From Parelaphostrongylus tenuis (Eukaryota; Nematoda; Chromadorea; Rhabditida; Metastrongylidae), in the NCBI GenBank assembly GCA_019055375.1, contig JAHQIW010005856.1:1-64000 (forward strand): a stretch of DNA of 64,000 bases, read 5' to 3'. Under the pieces are notes generated by a model. That model had not been told where the DNA came from, ran no database searches, and was given only the letters and a program-made list of their open reading frames with translations. The translations under genes and the position numbers were made by a program. Shown piece by piece: positions 1 through 11,510 of the stretch (position 1 is its first letter; every line of letters starts with the position of its first letter).

Positions 1-818
1 TATCATCTATTATTGATGTTTTTCATATTATTCTCATTTGACATTACTACTATTATCAAATTCAACTAACACTGGCTGTTAGTTAATCTGTAGACAACCA
101 TTTCGTCAACTGCTTTTGAATCTCGCTGTAAACATTCAATTATTGTTGTAAGAGAACGGATTCGACGCGGCATCGACCTCATCATCAGTGTGCCCCACGC
201 GGACACACTGAACCCTAACTTTTCACCGGCAACGGGGGAGAAGAGGGAAATCAGAGTGGGGTTAAGTGTGGCTGTGCAGCACTGATGAAGCAGGCGATAC
301 CGCCAAAGCGTTCATGTGCCATTGACGTTATAAACCACGAAAAAAGCTTTAAACATTCTCAGAGGCTCTATTTTCGTTGTTTACTGACTTATAACACTTA
401 GACGGTCCGTGCTTCACGAATTAGCGCGAGCCACTGCATATTTTCCATTCGTCTCTTCTTCTCACTATTGTCGTCCCCAGTGATGATACGAACTTAAGCA
501 TCGCCAGCTACCGGAGAGGTTTGTGGCCTGTGAAAAATCTACAGCAGCGAGTACAGCTGAATAGTTGTTCCAAAAAACACACGTCCGCCCAACATGTGAG
601 AGCAGCCGTCCTCGGAACCGATGTGCATCCACGCGCGGACTTCACTCGTATAGTTCGTCTTGTTCATTTATTCGTCTGATCTCTATAATTAACTATTCTA
701 CTGGAATATTGTTACGTAATACCACTTCATATTATTAATATTCCCTATAGCTTACTTTATCAAATACTATCTCTTTTTAACAGCATATGTGGTGGCAGTG
801 GTTATAAGGGGCTCCGCA
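1..818. repeat. Left arm of R1 long inverted repeat, cut by window edge
   Basis: Base 1 onward is the reverse complement of sequence ending at 4,283, and the match runs inward to about 818/3,503. Clear anchors are the CACTGATGAAGCAGGCGATA block near 286 against its complement near 3,998, and the GGCTCCGCA block at about 810. The arms differ by scattered substitutions and about 37 bp of net indel, so this is an old inverted repeat. The right arm runs on as R1 sequence to about 6,250, so the left arm may continue off the window. No coding function is seen. Confidence 0.85.
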
Positions 819-2228
819 CCTCAGTACTAAAGTTTATTATGATGGAGAAGATTGACGTTTTTGCCCTCACGATGCGTTGTTCAACTTCACAATGAATTTT
901 TTTTCTCTTTCCAAGCAATTAACTTTGATTGTGCAAATTGATGTGCTAGGAAATATACAGTTCATCGTTAGAGAGATTTCTATAAAAGTACTTCTGGTAG
1001 TGAAACAAACGCCTAGTCATTTCAAATCTCTAACTGGACTACCATTCAAAAAATTGTGTGTGGACCTCTGTGATTGTGTGGATCTATTCACCTTGTTTAT
1101 TCAACAATCAACCATACGTATAACGATCAAACATATCACATTCATATATATATATAAGATATATCATATTGATATATACTTGCAATGCATGTACAAAAAC
1201 AAATGTGGCACATATACTTATGTTGTATATACATATAATCATGTAAACAGCAATGTGTACAATAATTTGACCTACTAGAAATGCTAGTACCTCCCAAATA
1301 GTTTATTTATGTCTAACACGCTTTGAGAACAGAGAATTTCTTGAATAGCATCAAAAACATCGTACATCCAACTAAGAGTGGCTTGTTACAATGATTGCAT
1401 CTAATACGTGTATTTTTTATGCATGATCTAAAGAATAGCTATAACCTACATTTTTATTCAATGCATTTCCATTGCACTCGATGCAGCCGTTCTACGCTCT
1501 TCGGAGACGCCTTATCGAGGACGTGGCTAGATCTACGGGTTAGGAGGATTAGGTCGTCTCAAAATAGCTAATATATAGTCGCCGCCTCAACCTTTGATTT
1601 GGGTATTTTCCTCGCAGGTTGCGGTACAGTATCCGTGAATTCTTGAGTGAGTATGTGCATGATAAGTGGAATAGTAGACGTACACACGTAGAGTACGAAA
1701 TCTACAAATTGCGAAGCTAACAACGAGCAAAATGCTTTCATCATTTATTAGTCCTCCTGAGGAATGGTGATATGGCAGCTATTTGGTCAGTTTGGCTCTA
1801 CCAGGCGACTTTCGCCTAGTTGTACATCACGACGAGTTCAGACTTGTCCGTTGCAAGGATATTTGGCAGTGCCGTGAGCTGTTTGAAAGCATTGTTGGCG
1901 TCTCTTTCGTCCTTGAACTGCAGAACCATAACGTCATTTTGATTCTTCATAGCTTTCCACTCTCCTTTTCGCAGTTTTCCTTCCATGAACCTCCTTAGGC
2001 AAGTCTTTCCTGTTCCTTCTGCATATTCCGGTAAATGTATGTATTGCTTTGCAGCAGACTCTCAGATAGGGCGCCGCTGAAGTACCAGTATAAAATTCTC
2101 AACATATAGGATATCTTGCATAGAATGTATAACAACATCACAGCAATATACCACATACCCTACATATACATACCTGTGGCAGACATACATATATACAAAA
2201 TAAATGTGTGTAATTCTCATGCCGCAGG
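819..2228. other. Spacer DNA with no recognisable gene
   Basis: This is the first part of the spacer between the R1 arms. It is AT-rich with an AT-dinucleotide stretch near 1,145-1,185. Open frames here (133 aa from 877, 71 aa from 1,783) have no recognisable domain and look random. I see no repeat shared with the rest of the window. Confidence 0.5.
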
Positions 2229-2564
2229 TTAGACATTGAAAGGACGGGGCGGCCCGTGCCTTTTTTCTGTGTTGATGAACTTTTGTAAACTTATGGTCTT
2301 GTGAGGTGAATCGTGGAAATGGGAACTAGAGGAGTCACAAAAATTGTCTTGAGAGAAATCAACTGAAAATACGTCGGGTACAGGAATTAGTGCTCTTGGT
2401 GTCATGAGTCGCCATTTGTTCTTAGGCGAACGAAAAGTTCTATGTTCATTATTCACTTTCTTTTCATTCATTTGGAATTCATTAGTGGTTGTGTATGAAG
2501 ATTTGTTGTTTGATGATGAATATGACCAAAATGATTCTGAATATATGTAGGATGAACATAACAA
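2229..2564 (-). other. Open frame of 111 codons, possible exon remnant
   Basis: A minus-strand frame open for 111 codons, rich in Ser and Asn in its first third. A central segment (TFRSPKNKWRLMTPRALIPV) is less low-complexity than the surrounding random frames. A stop sits shortly upstream in the same frame and a short hydrophobic frame overlaps it in another phase. I recognise no family. It lies inside the spacer of an inverted repeat, so it may be a captured exon fragment or chance. Confidence 0.15.
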
Positions 2565-2839
2565 TGCCCAGTACCAGTTCGAAATATCATCTTATACTAC
2601 GTATATGCCTTTTTCCCTCAAGATTCGCAGCTCCAGGGGAAATACTGCCATTGTTCCTACCACAACAAGTTCCATGGATGTCTCTTCTTTCATATTTGAT
2701 CATTTACTGCAGACAAAATTCCCTCTAGTATCGATGAATATCCATATGTCATTGGAAAACTTACCACAACCTCATCGCCGCAGCCGCGTATGTAGCACGC
2801 GGAGTGCGGCGCGACGAGCAGGATTTCAACCTAGTTGCT

Positions 2840-3285
2840 ACCGTGCTGATTTTCCCGGCCTGAGACAGGCACAGATCACTCATTCACTGACTCTACGCAT
2901 TTGGTCTTCAGTCAATAATTGAAAGAACTAAGACATTTAAACGGTGAGTGCTTCAACATGAAGCTTTTTACTATGCTATCCAAAACGTTTCTTACGTTAT
3001 CTGCAGGCATTATGGAGTTTTTAGATTAAGTGGATTGTGCATCAATTTGATCTTTCTATGCTTTGAAGAAGGCAAACCTCACCGAAACGTTAGCCAGTAT
3101 ATCAATATTGTATTGTTTGTGGTGCATTACTACACTGTATTATTGTACTGTAGCATTTGTATTAAGTAAATGATGTTATTGACGCCTCGTGAATGCTTAA
3201 GAGAAGAAATTTGTCGTTCAATCCAACTATGCTGCGGTTAATAAATAGTCGGGTTCTGTTAACTAATCTTCTTATTCGCTCGTAA
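2840..3285 (+). mobile_element. Penelope-like element 3' terminal relic
   Basis: This block matches, with divergence, the 3' part of the PLE relic at 16,430-16,870. Shared pieces are a CGGCCTGAGACAGGCAC-like stretch, a GGTCTTCAGTCAAT stretch, the GAAGAAGGC...CCGAAACGTTAGCCA box, and a GCTTAAG...GAAGAAA box followed by an ATGC(C/T)G(A/C)GGTTAA-like start region. The GAAGGC...CGAAACGT box also closes the intact PLE at 54,520-54,545. No coding part of the element is present here, so it is a solo terminal relic. Confidence 0.6.
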
Positions 3286-3419
3286 GACAAGGGGTTGTTT
3301 GAAATTCCAGTCGGAACATTCTATACTTGTACTCCTTCAAATCTCCGCCCCATTCTTACTTGCAATCTTCACTTTCCACGAATTGCTCACGTCCTTGATG
3401 TTCACACTTGTCTGTATTT

Positions 3420-3475
3420 TCTCGGTAACAGTTTACATACCCCGGAAGGATGGATGGCTTGGTGATCCATTGGCG
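3420..3475 (-). repeat. Short SINE A fragment
   Basis: The CCCCGGAAGGATGGATGGCT stretch followed by a TGGTGA(T/G)CCA end matches the minus-strand SINE A copy at 22,180-22,215 and the complement of the copy at 35,715-35,760. Only the part next to the tRNA-like head remains. Confidence 0.5.
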
Positions 3476-3502
3476 AGATCGCAGAACGGATCTTGTGTGC
3501 AA

Positions 3503-4283
3503 TGCGGAGCCCCTATAACCACTGTACCACATATGCTATTAAAAAGAGATAGTATTGATATAGTAGCTAAAGGGAAATTATTAATATTAAGTAGTATTAG
3601 GTAATAATAATTCCAGTTAAATAGTAATTATAGAGATCAGACGACAAATGAACAAAACGAAACTATAGAGTGAACTCCGCGTGGATGCACTCGGTCCCGA
3701 GGACGGCTGCTCACATGTTGGGCGGACGTGTTTTTTGGAACAACTATTCGACTGTACTCGCTGCCTTAGATTTTTCACGGCACAAACCTTCCGATAGCTG
3801 CAATGCTTGAGTCGCATCATCACTGGGGACGACAATAGTGAGAAGAACAGACGAATGGAAAATATGCAGTGCGCATTTCGTGAAGACGGACCGTCTAAGT
3901 GTTTAAGTCAGTAAACAACGAAAATTGAGCCTCTGAGAATGTTTTAAAGCTCTTTTCGTGGTTTATACGTCAATGGCACATGAACGTTTTGGCGGTATCG
4001 CCTGCTTCATCAGTGCCACAGCCACACTTAACCCCACTTCATATTTCCTTTTCTCCCCGCTGCCGGTGAAAAATAGGGTTCAGTGTGTCGCGTGTGGCAC
4101 TGATGATGAGATCAATACCGCCGAATCGTTCTCTTACATCATTGTTGAATGTTTACAGACGAGATTCAAAAGCAGTTGACGAGATGGTTGTCTACAGATT
4201 AACTAACAGCAGTGTTAGTTGAATTTGATAATAGTAGTAATGTCAAATGAGAATAATATGAAAAACATCAATAATAGATGATA
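3503..4283. repeat. Right arm of R1 long inverted repeat
   Basis: Reverse complement of 1-818. In the same orientation it also matches 17,560-18,175, the start of the second R1 copy, so this arm is the standard end of an R1 unit. Key shared blocks are GGCGGTATCGCCTGCTTCAT near 3,990, CAGTGTGTCGCGTGTGG near 4,081 and the GATGGTTGTCTACA block near 4,183. Confidence 0.85.
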
Positions 4284-6250
4284 ATGAAGGGAATCTTCAA
4301 CGCCCTAAAAACATTTCATATGGATAGAAACGAATGCAGTGTTCTCATATGGATTCATTTCACAAAAAGTAAGTATAAGCAAGCTATTTCGAAAGAAGAA
4401 TAAAAACAACACAGAAAAAATTTTGCAAAACTGACAGCATCTGCGATAACGACCAGTGCATCCACAGCAACACACAGCATACTTCCCAGACACCAACTTG
4501 ACATGGTCTGGAAGATTAGGCGAGGGTCCTAAAAAAGAGAATGATTGTCGACCTTTCGCATTTGTGCACTGACCGTGATTGTTGTTTGAGGACGCCAAAG
4601 ATAAGTCGTAATTAATGTTTTAGGCAGAATTCAACGAACCATATTGTGTAGTCACTATGCCAGTTAGCAGGTGACAAGCAGTGAAAGAAACATTCTGAAA
4701 ACAACACTGAATATTGTTCAATATCTGCCACCGAAGTGCTCGTTTATTTTGACTATAGATCTATAAAGTCCAGCTAATGGAGAACTGCGTTGTTTAAAGG
4801 AGTAAAAGCGGTGTTCGCCTCTCAAAATCAATGCTGCTTAGAATTTTAGTGCACATCCTTGAGGAAATCGCCAATGATATTTATAGTAAAAGCACATTTA
4901 TTACGTCCCTTTTTGGAAAAAAAAGTATTTCCTAAGCAAATCACTTTCTTCTTGTATGGCGTATATTCAGTTGACGAGGAAAAGTACAATTTCTACTCCT
5001 CGAAATTGCCTATTTGCGAAATCAAACAGTAATTCAGAAATATATCTTGGATGGAGCAACATTATTAATTTTGGTGTTGGTGCAGAGTCTAGAAATCATA
5101 ATTCTCTCGTGGGTTTGAGTTGGATGTCCCCGTATGTCTGCAATCTTTCTACATAGTCTGTTGACTGAATTTTTGTCGGCGGACAGTAAAGTAGCAGACT
5201 CTGCATAATTGCAGTCGGTTTACTTATTGCCTATATAAGGGCTTCTTGATAAAGTGGTTGTGATGCTTGTCAAGGCGCGCGCAGGCTAAACCCTGCTCCC
5301 TAACACTCTCCGGCAGTCAACAAGGGGCACCCTACGGAAAGGTACAGCCAGTGTACCTTGGGATTGCTGGGAACCGTGGCTCAAAAGTGCTCCACGGAAT
5401 TCAAGAAGAAGAAAGAGTGAATTGAATGCTAAAAGTACTGTAACCGCACAGTGATAAAGACACTCTGAAGAAGGACCGATAAAATGAAGTGTCAAATTTG
5501 CGAATATAAACAATGATATCATAACGGACGATTTTATGGAAAAAGGTTGCAAAAATAAGAGAGGAGTAAACTATGCGATTGTTATGAACAATTAAAATGC
5601 TTTTATTCAGCCCTTGTGTTTGAAAGTGAAACATTTTCAAGTAACATAGACTGAACTAGAAGACGTTATCTGAAAAGGTGAAAAGAAGAAAGACGACCGT
5701 TGTATAGCGTGGTATTCAAGAGATTTATCCAAAGCAGCTTTGACTGATCTACCAAGTGAAAACTAAGAATCTCGTCGAGTTAAGACTATTTTGCCATATC
5801 CGGTTTGGTTCATCGGCAATCAAAAAGGCAGGTGGAAGCATGTGAGGAAGATTAAAGGCACAGGAATGTCATTGACTGTGTGTTTGGTAGAAAGTGGAAA
5901 ATACAGCAGTAATAGAAGCTTTATACATTGATCAGTGGCACCTCTCAATGTTATCAGTCCTTGAGAGATGAGCTAATGCGTCTCCAATTTTTAACTTCTT
6001 TTCAAGGTGGCGGAATGGTTATCTGACCTATATATTGACCCATAGTGGCCTATAGATGCAATACTTTATTAATTCCGCTAATACCCAGACATGTCTAGCA
6101 CCGTTCAACGAGCACGGAGCGAAAAAGGGCTTTAACGCGGGACCGAGCCATTGAGCATCGTCTAATTCATCATGTGTATTACAGAGCACCTATATTGTTA
6201 TTGCAAGTATAGGCAAGTTGTACATCAAAATGTTCGCAAGAAAATGCACA
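4284..6250 (+). repeat. R1 dispersed repeat, copy a
   Basis: Runs parallel to 18,176-19,990, with shared blocks throughout: CCCTAAAAACATT near 4,302, TGCATCCACAGCAACACACAGC near 4,459, a GAATATTGTTCAATATCTGC stretch near 4,708, TCTCGTGGGTTTGAGTTGG near 5,105, and the AGGCAGGTGGAAGCATGT block near 5,825. A SINE B is embedded at the same place in both copies, so they derive from one ancestral unit rather than independent insertions. Short open frames here (97 aa at 4,305-4,598 minus, 88 aa at 5,286-5,552 minus) are not conserved between copies and I do not call genes. Confidence 0.75.
5240..5460 (+). repeat. SINE B relic inside R1 copy a
   Basis: Matches the better SINE B at 23,189-23,440: a degenerate tRNA-like head, then a CTCTCCGGCAGTCAACAAG block, then GCTCCACGGAATTCAAGAAG and a tail reading GCTAAAAGTACTG...CCGCACA. 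The same insertion is at 19,120-19,330. A related tail fragment may sit near 6,605-6,660 (GCTAAAAGTACTGGGACTCG). Confidence 0.6.
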
Positions 6251-6714
6251 ATCAAACGCTACCAAATTTTACTTTTGTTGGAGGATTTGTTGCCTATTTC
6301 TCAGTTTTCACAAACTTATGAAACGACATAAAATTTACATTATCAAGTGTCGCAATACTATTGCTATTGAATTTATTATTACTACTTATTATTATTAAAA
6401 TGTGCCATTATTTCAGGTAAATGATTTTTATTGCTTTTTGAATGTAAATTAAAAAGAAAAGGGGCACGGTCGATTGTTGTGATGCTCCACGCGAGGCGGG
6501 GTTCTTCAATCACAAAAGGTCTGCGGCAGTAAACAATAAACGTCCTATGAAAAGCCTCAATTAGGCTTATTTTGAGATCGCCAGAACACGTGCTCAACCA
6601 GCTACGAGGTTTAATGCTAAAAGTACTGGGACTCGCACGATGAGGAAGAGTGTAGAACCCATCAAAAAGAGTAAAAATTTCCTATTATTATTATATTTTA
6701 TGTATATGATACTA

Positions 6715-7020
6715 TAGATCACGTGCGAAGCATTATTAGAGTTGCTCTGCGGCTCAGCTGACCGATCAATTGGTGGTCGCTGGTTCGACCCACGCTGAAA
6801 GCTCGGCAAATTCTCTTACTTCATGGGACAAGCTGGCAGTAGATTTGTCCAAGCGGACAGCAGCACTGACTTGATACATAGGAGGAGACTGCGAGTCATT
6901 GTAGAGGCTAAATATGCATTCAGCTTAGACGAAGCTTGTAATTGAAGTCGAATGCATGGCGCAACCCTAAGGGATTGATCGACGCCGAGAGCTTTAGCTT
7001 TATCCTTTTATTTCAGATAT
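6715..7020 (+). repeat. tRNA-derived SINE A
   Basis: Same family as 35,639-35,944 and 40,010-40,305. It has a B-box-like GGTTCGACCCACGCT near 6,781, a middle part (GCGGACAGCAGCACTGACTTG, then GAGTCATTGTAGAGGC) and the family end GATTGATCGACGCCGAGAGC followed by a TTTATCCTTTT tail. The A-box region is worn down. SINEs of this type are transcribed by RNA polymerase III and mobilised by LINE enzymes. Confidence 0.7.
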
Positions 7021-10000
7021 AAAAATTATGTAATTAGACTTGTGGACAAACGAAGGTAATTGTGCTAATGGTCACGCAGTGAGGGAAAATAAATCCATCT
7101 ACATCGCTGCACCACACCCATGACCGGTTCGATGAGTATATTTACCATACGACGCCGTGTTCTTTATATCTTACATCAATATCGTAGCTTGCCTTATTCC
7201 GCAACGTATTCTAAGTGTAACAAAATGCTAACGACACATGGAAGATTATTCTCATATCTTATTTTGCGAGAAGCAAAAAAAAATATCTGAGGTGGATCGC
7301 TCACGTGCTACTCATTTGGATTTTAATTTTCAAATGCATCATTATTGAATTAGATATGATGCTGAATTGTCTGGTTTTAAGGTGAACTGACTATGGCATT
7401 TTGAAATTTTCTAAAAAGATGAAGCTCCAACCTTACCACTATTTAAGCGACAGGTGTTAGCGTACTGATACAAAAATCCTTGTTGGCTATATGATACCAT
7501 TAGTAGAGATTATGTAGCAACACCAAAAGTAAAAGCGCCCAGAGAATTCTTATTAAAACCCTGTGTCCACTGGAAAAGGCCTTTATAAATCGTTTTCAAA
7601 AAAAACACTCGCCTTCCGGAGTGGTTGATACTATGCACAGCAAGCTCCAAGAACGTTAATGGCCGCTGAAAATCCAGTATTTGTTGAATACATGGTCTGT
7701 TGGCAGATTCTTCCCGATTCACCTACAATATAGTAATGCGCCGAGCAAAGTCTATTCTGACTAAAAGAGCATGCTTGGAATCCATCAGGTATTGACATAT
7801 TTTGTTTCTGCATTCCGTTTTTACTTGCATGACTCTCTGAATATCGTGATTCAAGATTTAATGCTAGCATTAATGAACTGACTTGTTCAAGGATATCAAG
7901 GTATAGGAGCAAATGAAGGCAACAATAAAAAGGCCCATGCCTAGACGTCAAGCTGCTTGTTGATTTTTTTGCAACTAAACTAGATATTCTTTTTTCGTTT
8001 CTCGTATCATCTTTGAAAAGTTTCCAAGCGTTTTGTTTTTCTGAATATCCATTTTTCCGCTGTGGATTTGTTAGGGCTTGTCGGTTACTAAGAAAATTTA
8101 TTTATAGAAGCCACTAGTGATCTTGGGGCGATGAGATGAAGCCAAATTTGTGTTGAATAAGGAATCGTGATGCAGTTACACGGTGGCAAATCAGGTTTCA
8201 TCAATGGCAGATAAACGATAGCAAATCACATTATTGTCACCGTTTTTACGCCACTTATACCCATCAATTAGAGCACGAGAAAGCGTGTCTTTGTTTTGGG
8301 CGTGGCAGTATGGAATTGACCAATGATTGCGTAGTATGCTTGCAAAGCGTTGGTGAGTGTGAACAGTTTAGAATTATACTGTGCATTCTTAAATTATCCC
8401 GCCATATGATTCAATCTACAAAGCATTAGGATAGATCGGTGCTCACTTATTGCATAAGAAGGTCAAACAAATTCAATCATCAAGCTTCATAGAGTTATTT
8501 CAAAGCATATGCATGGATTGATAATGGCTTGCATTGTATCATGCTTGTGGTTCTAATCTCCAAGACAGAATTTATCCTTGTTTTTGTTAGCATAGTGATC
8601 AAAACTGAAATAACATGAATCAAGTTATTGAACTATGTAAGACTGTGAGAAACTGCTTGCTCTGAAGGAGAAGTTACCCTTCAGTGGATTTAATATCGCA
8701 TTTTATCCTGCAAAGCCGCATGTTCTCTTCGTTAGCAAGCTAGAAAATTGGCTTTTAGAAATTCACATTTCAGTTTGATTTTCGAGTACAGTGTTAAACA
8801 TTTCCAACAGCACTGATCATTTAGCGGGCAAGCGAGATGAGCGAACGAGGAGAAGTCTCGAAAAGTATGACAGTATTTGAAAAGTATTCAGTGGCGGCAA
8901 ACATCTGTCACTACCATTGATTAGCAAGGAGACCTTTCGCGCGTCGAAATACTATGTACAGAACAACTTTACTCGTTCCCCGGTATGTGCACCATTGCAC
9001 AAGTTGACTGATGTGATCAGGAAACAAATTTTAAATCAGCGTATTGCTATTTATCGATATCCACTTTCACATGTTCCAGTTTCGGCATTATCAAAAATTC
9101 TTTCGGAAGCATTAATGACTATCTTTGACTAGCCTTAAATCCTTCTTAACTTGTTCTCGTACTCATGTGAATGTATCGTTTTCCTGATGGACCATATGAA
9201 GCGGTAAGAGTGCAGTGTTATCTCAGTCTTTTCAAAAGACATATTTCATTCGGTGACGTAAAAGCTCGTGAATTACCTCAGAGGCCTGAATGTTTTCTTA
9301 GTGTTTATGTCGCGCACACCATCTAAAATGCCTGCCAACATTCCACTCAACAAAAAATACTCTTGATTTGCAGTAATTTGGATAGTTATCTCCATTATTC
9401 CTCAACTACGACTATCACAATAGACGATAACTGATAGACAAGTGACGACTCATTAGCAGTGTGCCATAAATTTGCGCTACCATAGTATTCGTTCATAGTT
9501 TTTTTTTTATGAGATTCTATACAAACTCTTTCTCCAGTGTATTTTGATCTGAGCTCTAAACGCAGATTGCGGAAATCTGGGAATAGAGCATATACAAGAA
9601 TGTTGCTTGAGAATATCTGAATTGAGGCAGATTTACCCAAAATAATACTTTTTTAAGGAATCGAAGGAAAAGGATGAGAACAGTTCTTGCACATATAAAG
9701 GTTTTCCAAACTTAAGAAAATTTTTAAAAAACACTTATGCGAGTGGAGTTATAATAAGCTTATCAATGAAGAAATCCCAGGATGCGGCAATGGTCAGCTT
9801 GGTGCTTGGTAAGAGTAATTTGGGGATTTTCAATTCTAACGTAGTTTGTTGTTTATGTTTGTTTCCTTATAATATCTACTTATTTCTTTAGTGGTAGTCC
9901 TTTATCAGTAGTGTAAGGATAAAACGAGTCAGCGGTGTGGATGAAACGTCGGTTCACTCTGATCTGATGTCGACTATTTTGTATCTTCATCAACAATCCT

Positions 10001-11120
10001 CTATGTATATTCATCATCTGTATCACCTGTCGCCCGTTCATCGTCAAATGAAATGAACTGGCCCCTGAAACACTTCCATTTTCTTCTATCGCGTGCAGAG
10101 TAACATAGTGAGTCCTCATCTTTTTAGGGATTCAGGCATCATCCCTTTCTTCTGGGTTTTCATAATGATACCGGAACATCGCGTCAATGGCTCACCTGTG
10201 GAGCGCTTGATATGTGAAATCCAGTCCACAAAGGCTTTCGTCCATTAAGCATGACTGCGGGCCACCTCTTTGCGGCTCATTTTTTATCCTTTACTATATA
10301 TAAATAAGGTTTCCAAATTTTCACATGCGGGCGTTTTTGATCCCTGTGAGACGGCCGTGAATTTGACGTCCAACTTTGTTTTGCAGGATTTCGGCGCCTA
10401 TGTGTGAATAGTGGAGTTTTTGAATCAGAGTCGCATAATTCAAATTTGTGTCCTTTCACAAGGATGCAAAGTTATCTACACGTTTTGCCAATATATTCAA
10501 TTCCGCTTGCCTTGCAAGAGATCAGTTGAATTGCACCAGATCCTAGGCTTATCGTCTCTAAAGTTTGTGCAAATTTGGAAATCTTTCGCTTCTCAAATCT
10601 TCACTACTGCTGTCCGAATTATCCAACCTACCCTTTGAGGCAACGTTCAACAGTTGTGCTTACTCTGTTAGAAATACAGTATGAATGGAACGCAATTCTT
10701 GCTAAACCTTACGTTTAGGGTGTCATTTAATCTAAATCAACTTGATGCGTTCCTATCGTGTCGTACCCGTTGTAGACAGCTAATTTTCGAGTCGTGCTTA
10801 GGGATTCCACCTCACGTTCTTTCCTGTGCACACGTTGATAGCTGTTCGAAACATGTTCTTCACAAATGCATGTTTTGTGTGTGACGGATGAGCAGATGAG
10901 TGATGAACCAAGCTGTTTCAACAGCTTCGCTTACGGTATCATTCTGTGGTCTAGGAGCTTTTGAATCTTCGCTTGAACGCTTACAAATTTGCTTTCACTT
11001 TTTCCTGAATGAAATTCATGCCTTCTACCTGACTATTCAGTAACCCCAATCATTCTTCCATCTCCTCTATAGTTGATCAGATGACAAAGCAATCATCTAT
11101 ACACCCACGCTAGACTAACG
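7021..11120. other. About 4.1 kb without recognisable features
   Basis: I see no domain, RNA gene or repeat shared with other parts of the window. Minus-strand frames at 9,880-10,119 (79 aa) and 10,277-10,459 (60 aa) look slightly less random than the rest, the latter with a basic HRRRNPAK...SRPSHRDQKRPH tract, but match no family I know. Most of the stretch is AT-rich spacer-like DNA. Confidence 0.4.
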
Positions 11121-11190
11121 GAGAGTAGAGAGAGGGAGAGGGAGAGACAGAGAGCAAGTAGAGAGAGAGAGAGAGTAGAGAGTGGAGTAT
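11121..11190. repeat. GA-rich simple repeat
   Basis: A purine tract built from GAGA and GTAGAGA units, continuing almost unbroken for about 70 bases. Simple-sequence tract with no further signal. Confidence 0.85.
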
Positions 11191-11510
11191 TCCAAAATTA
11201 CCTTGTGAGTCGCATGACACTCTCCGATAATGCGTGTACGGTCTTGAATATGCCTAAGTTTCTCACCAGTTCAACCCACTTTTTAGAAGACCCTGCGCAG
11301 TATTGCGCGCAATTTGCAAGAACTTCAAGACCTGCTCTGTTATAGAGCCGGACTGGAATTATCGAACATGAACATGCATGAACAACAAAATGTTGGGCAA
11401 TACCAGCACCGTTTCCTCGAGCGTTCCTTAGACAACGGTACCCTAATAACAAGGCAGATATCAATTTTCGTTATTTTTGGACGAATTTTTCAAATCCTTG
11501 AGCACTTGGA

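Noticed and set aside
2489..2922. Plus-strand frames of 79 and 105 codons overlapping a PLE terminal relic
   Set aside because: No domain and not conserved in the parallel relic at 16.4 kb.
4099..4115. CTGATGATGAGA near 4,099 as a further hammerhead core
   Set aside because: No stem II, GAAA or closing stem follows; it is part of the R1 end sequence.
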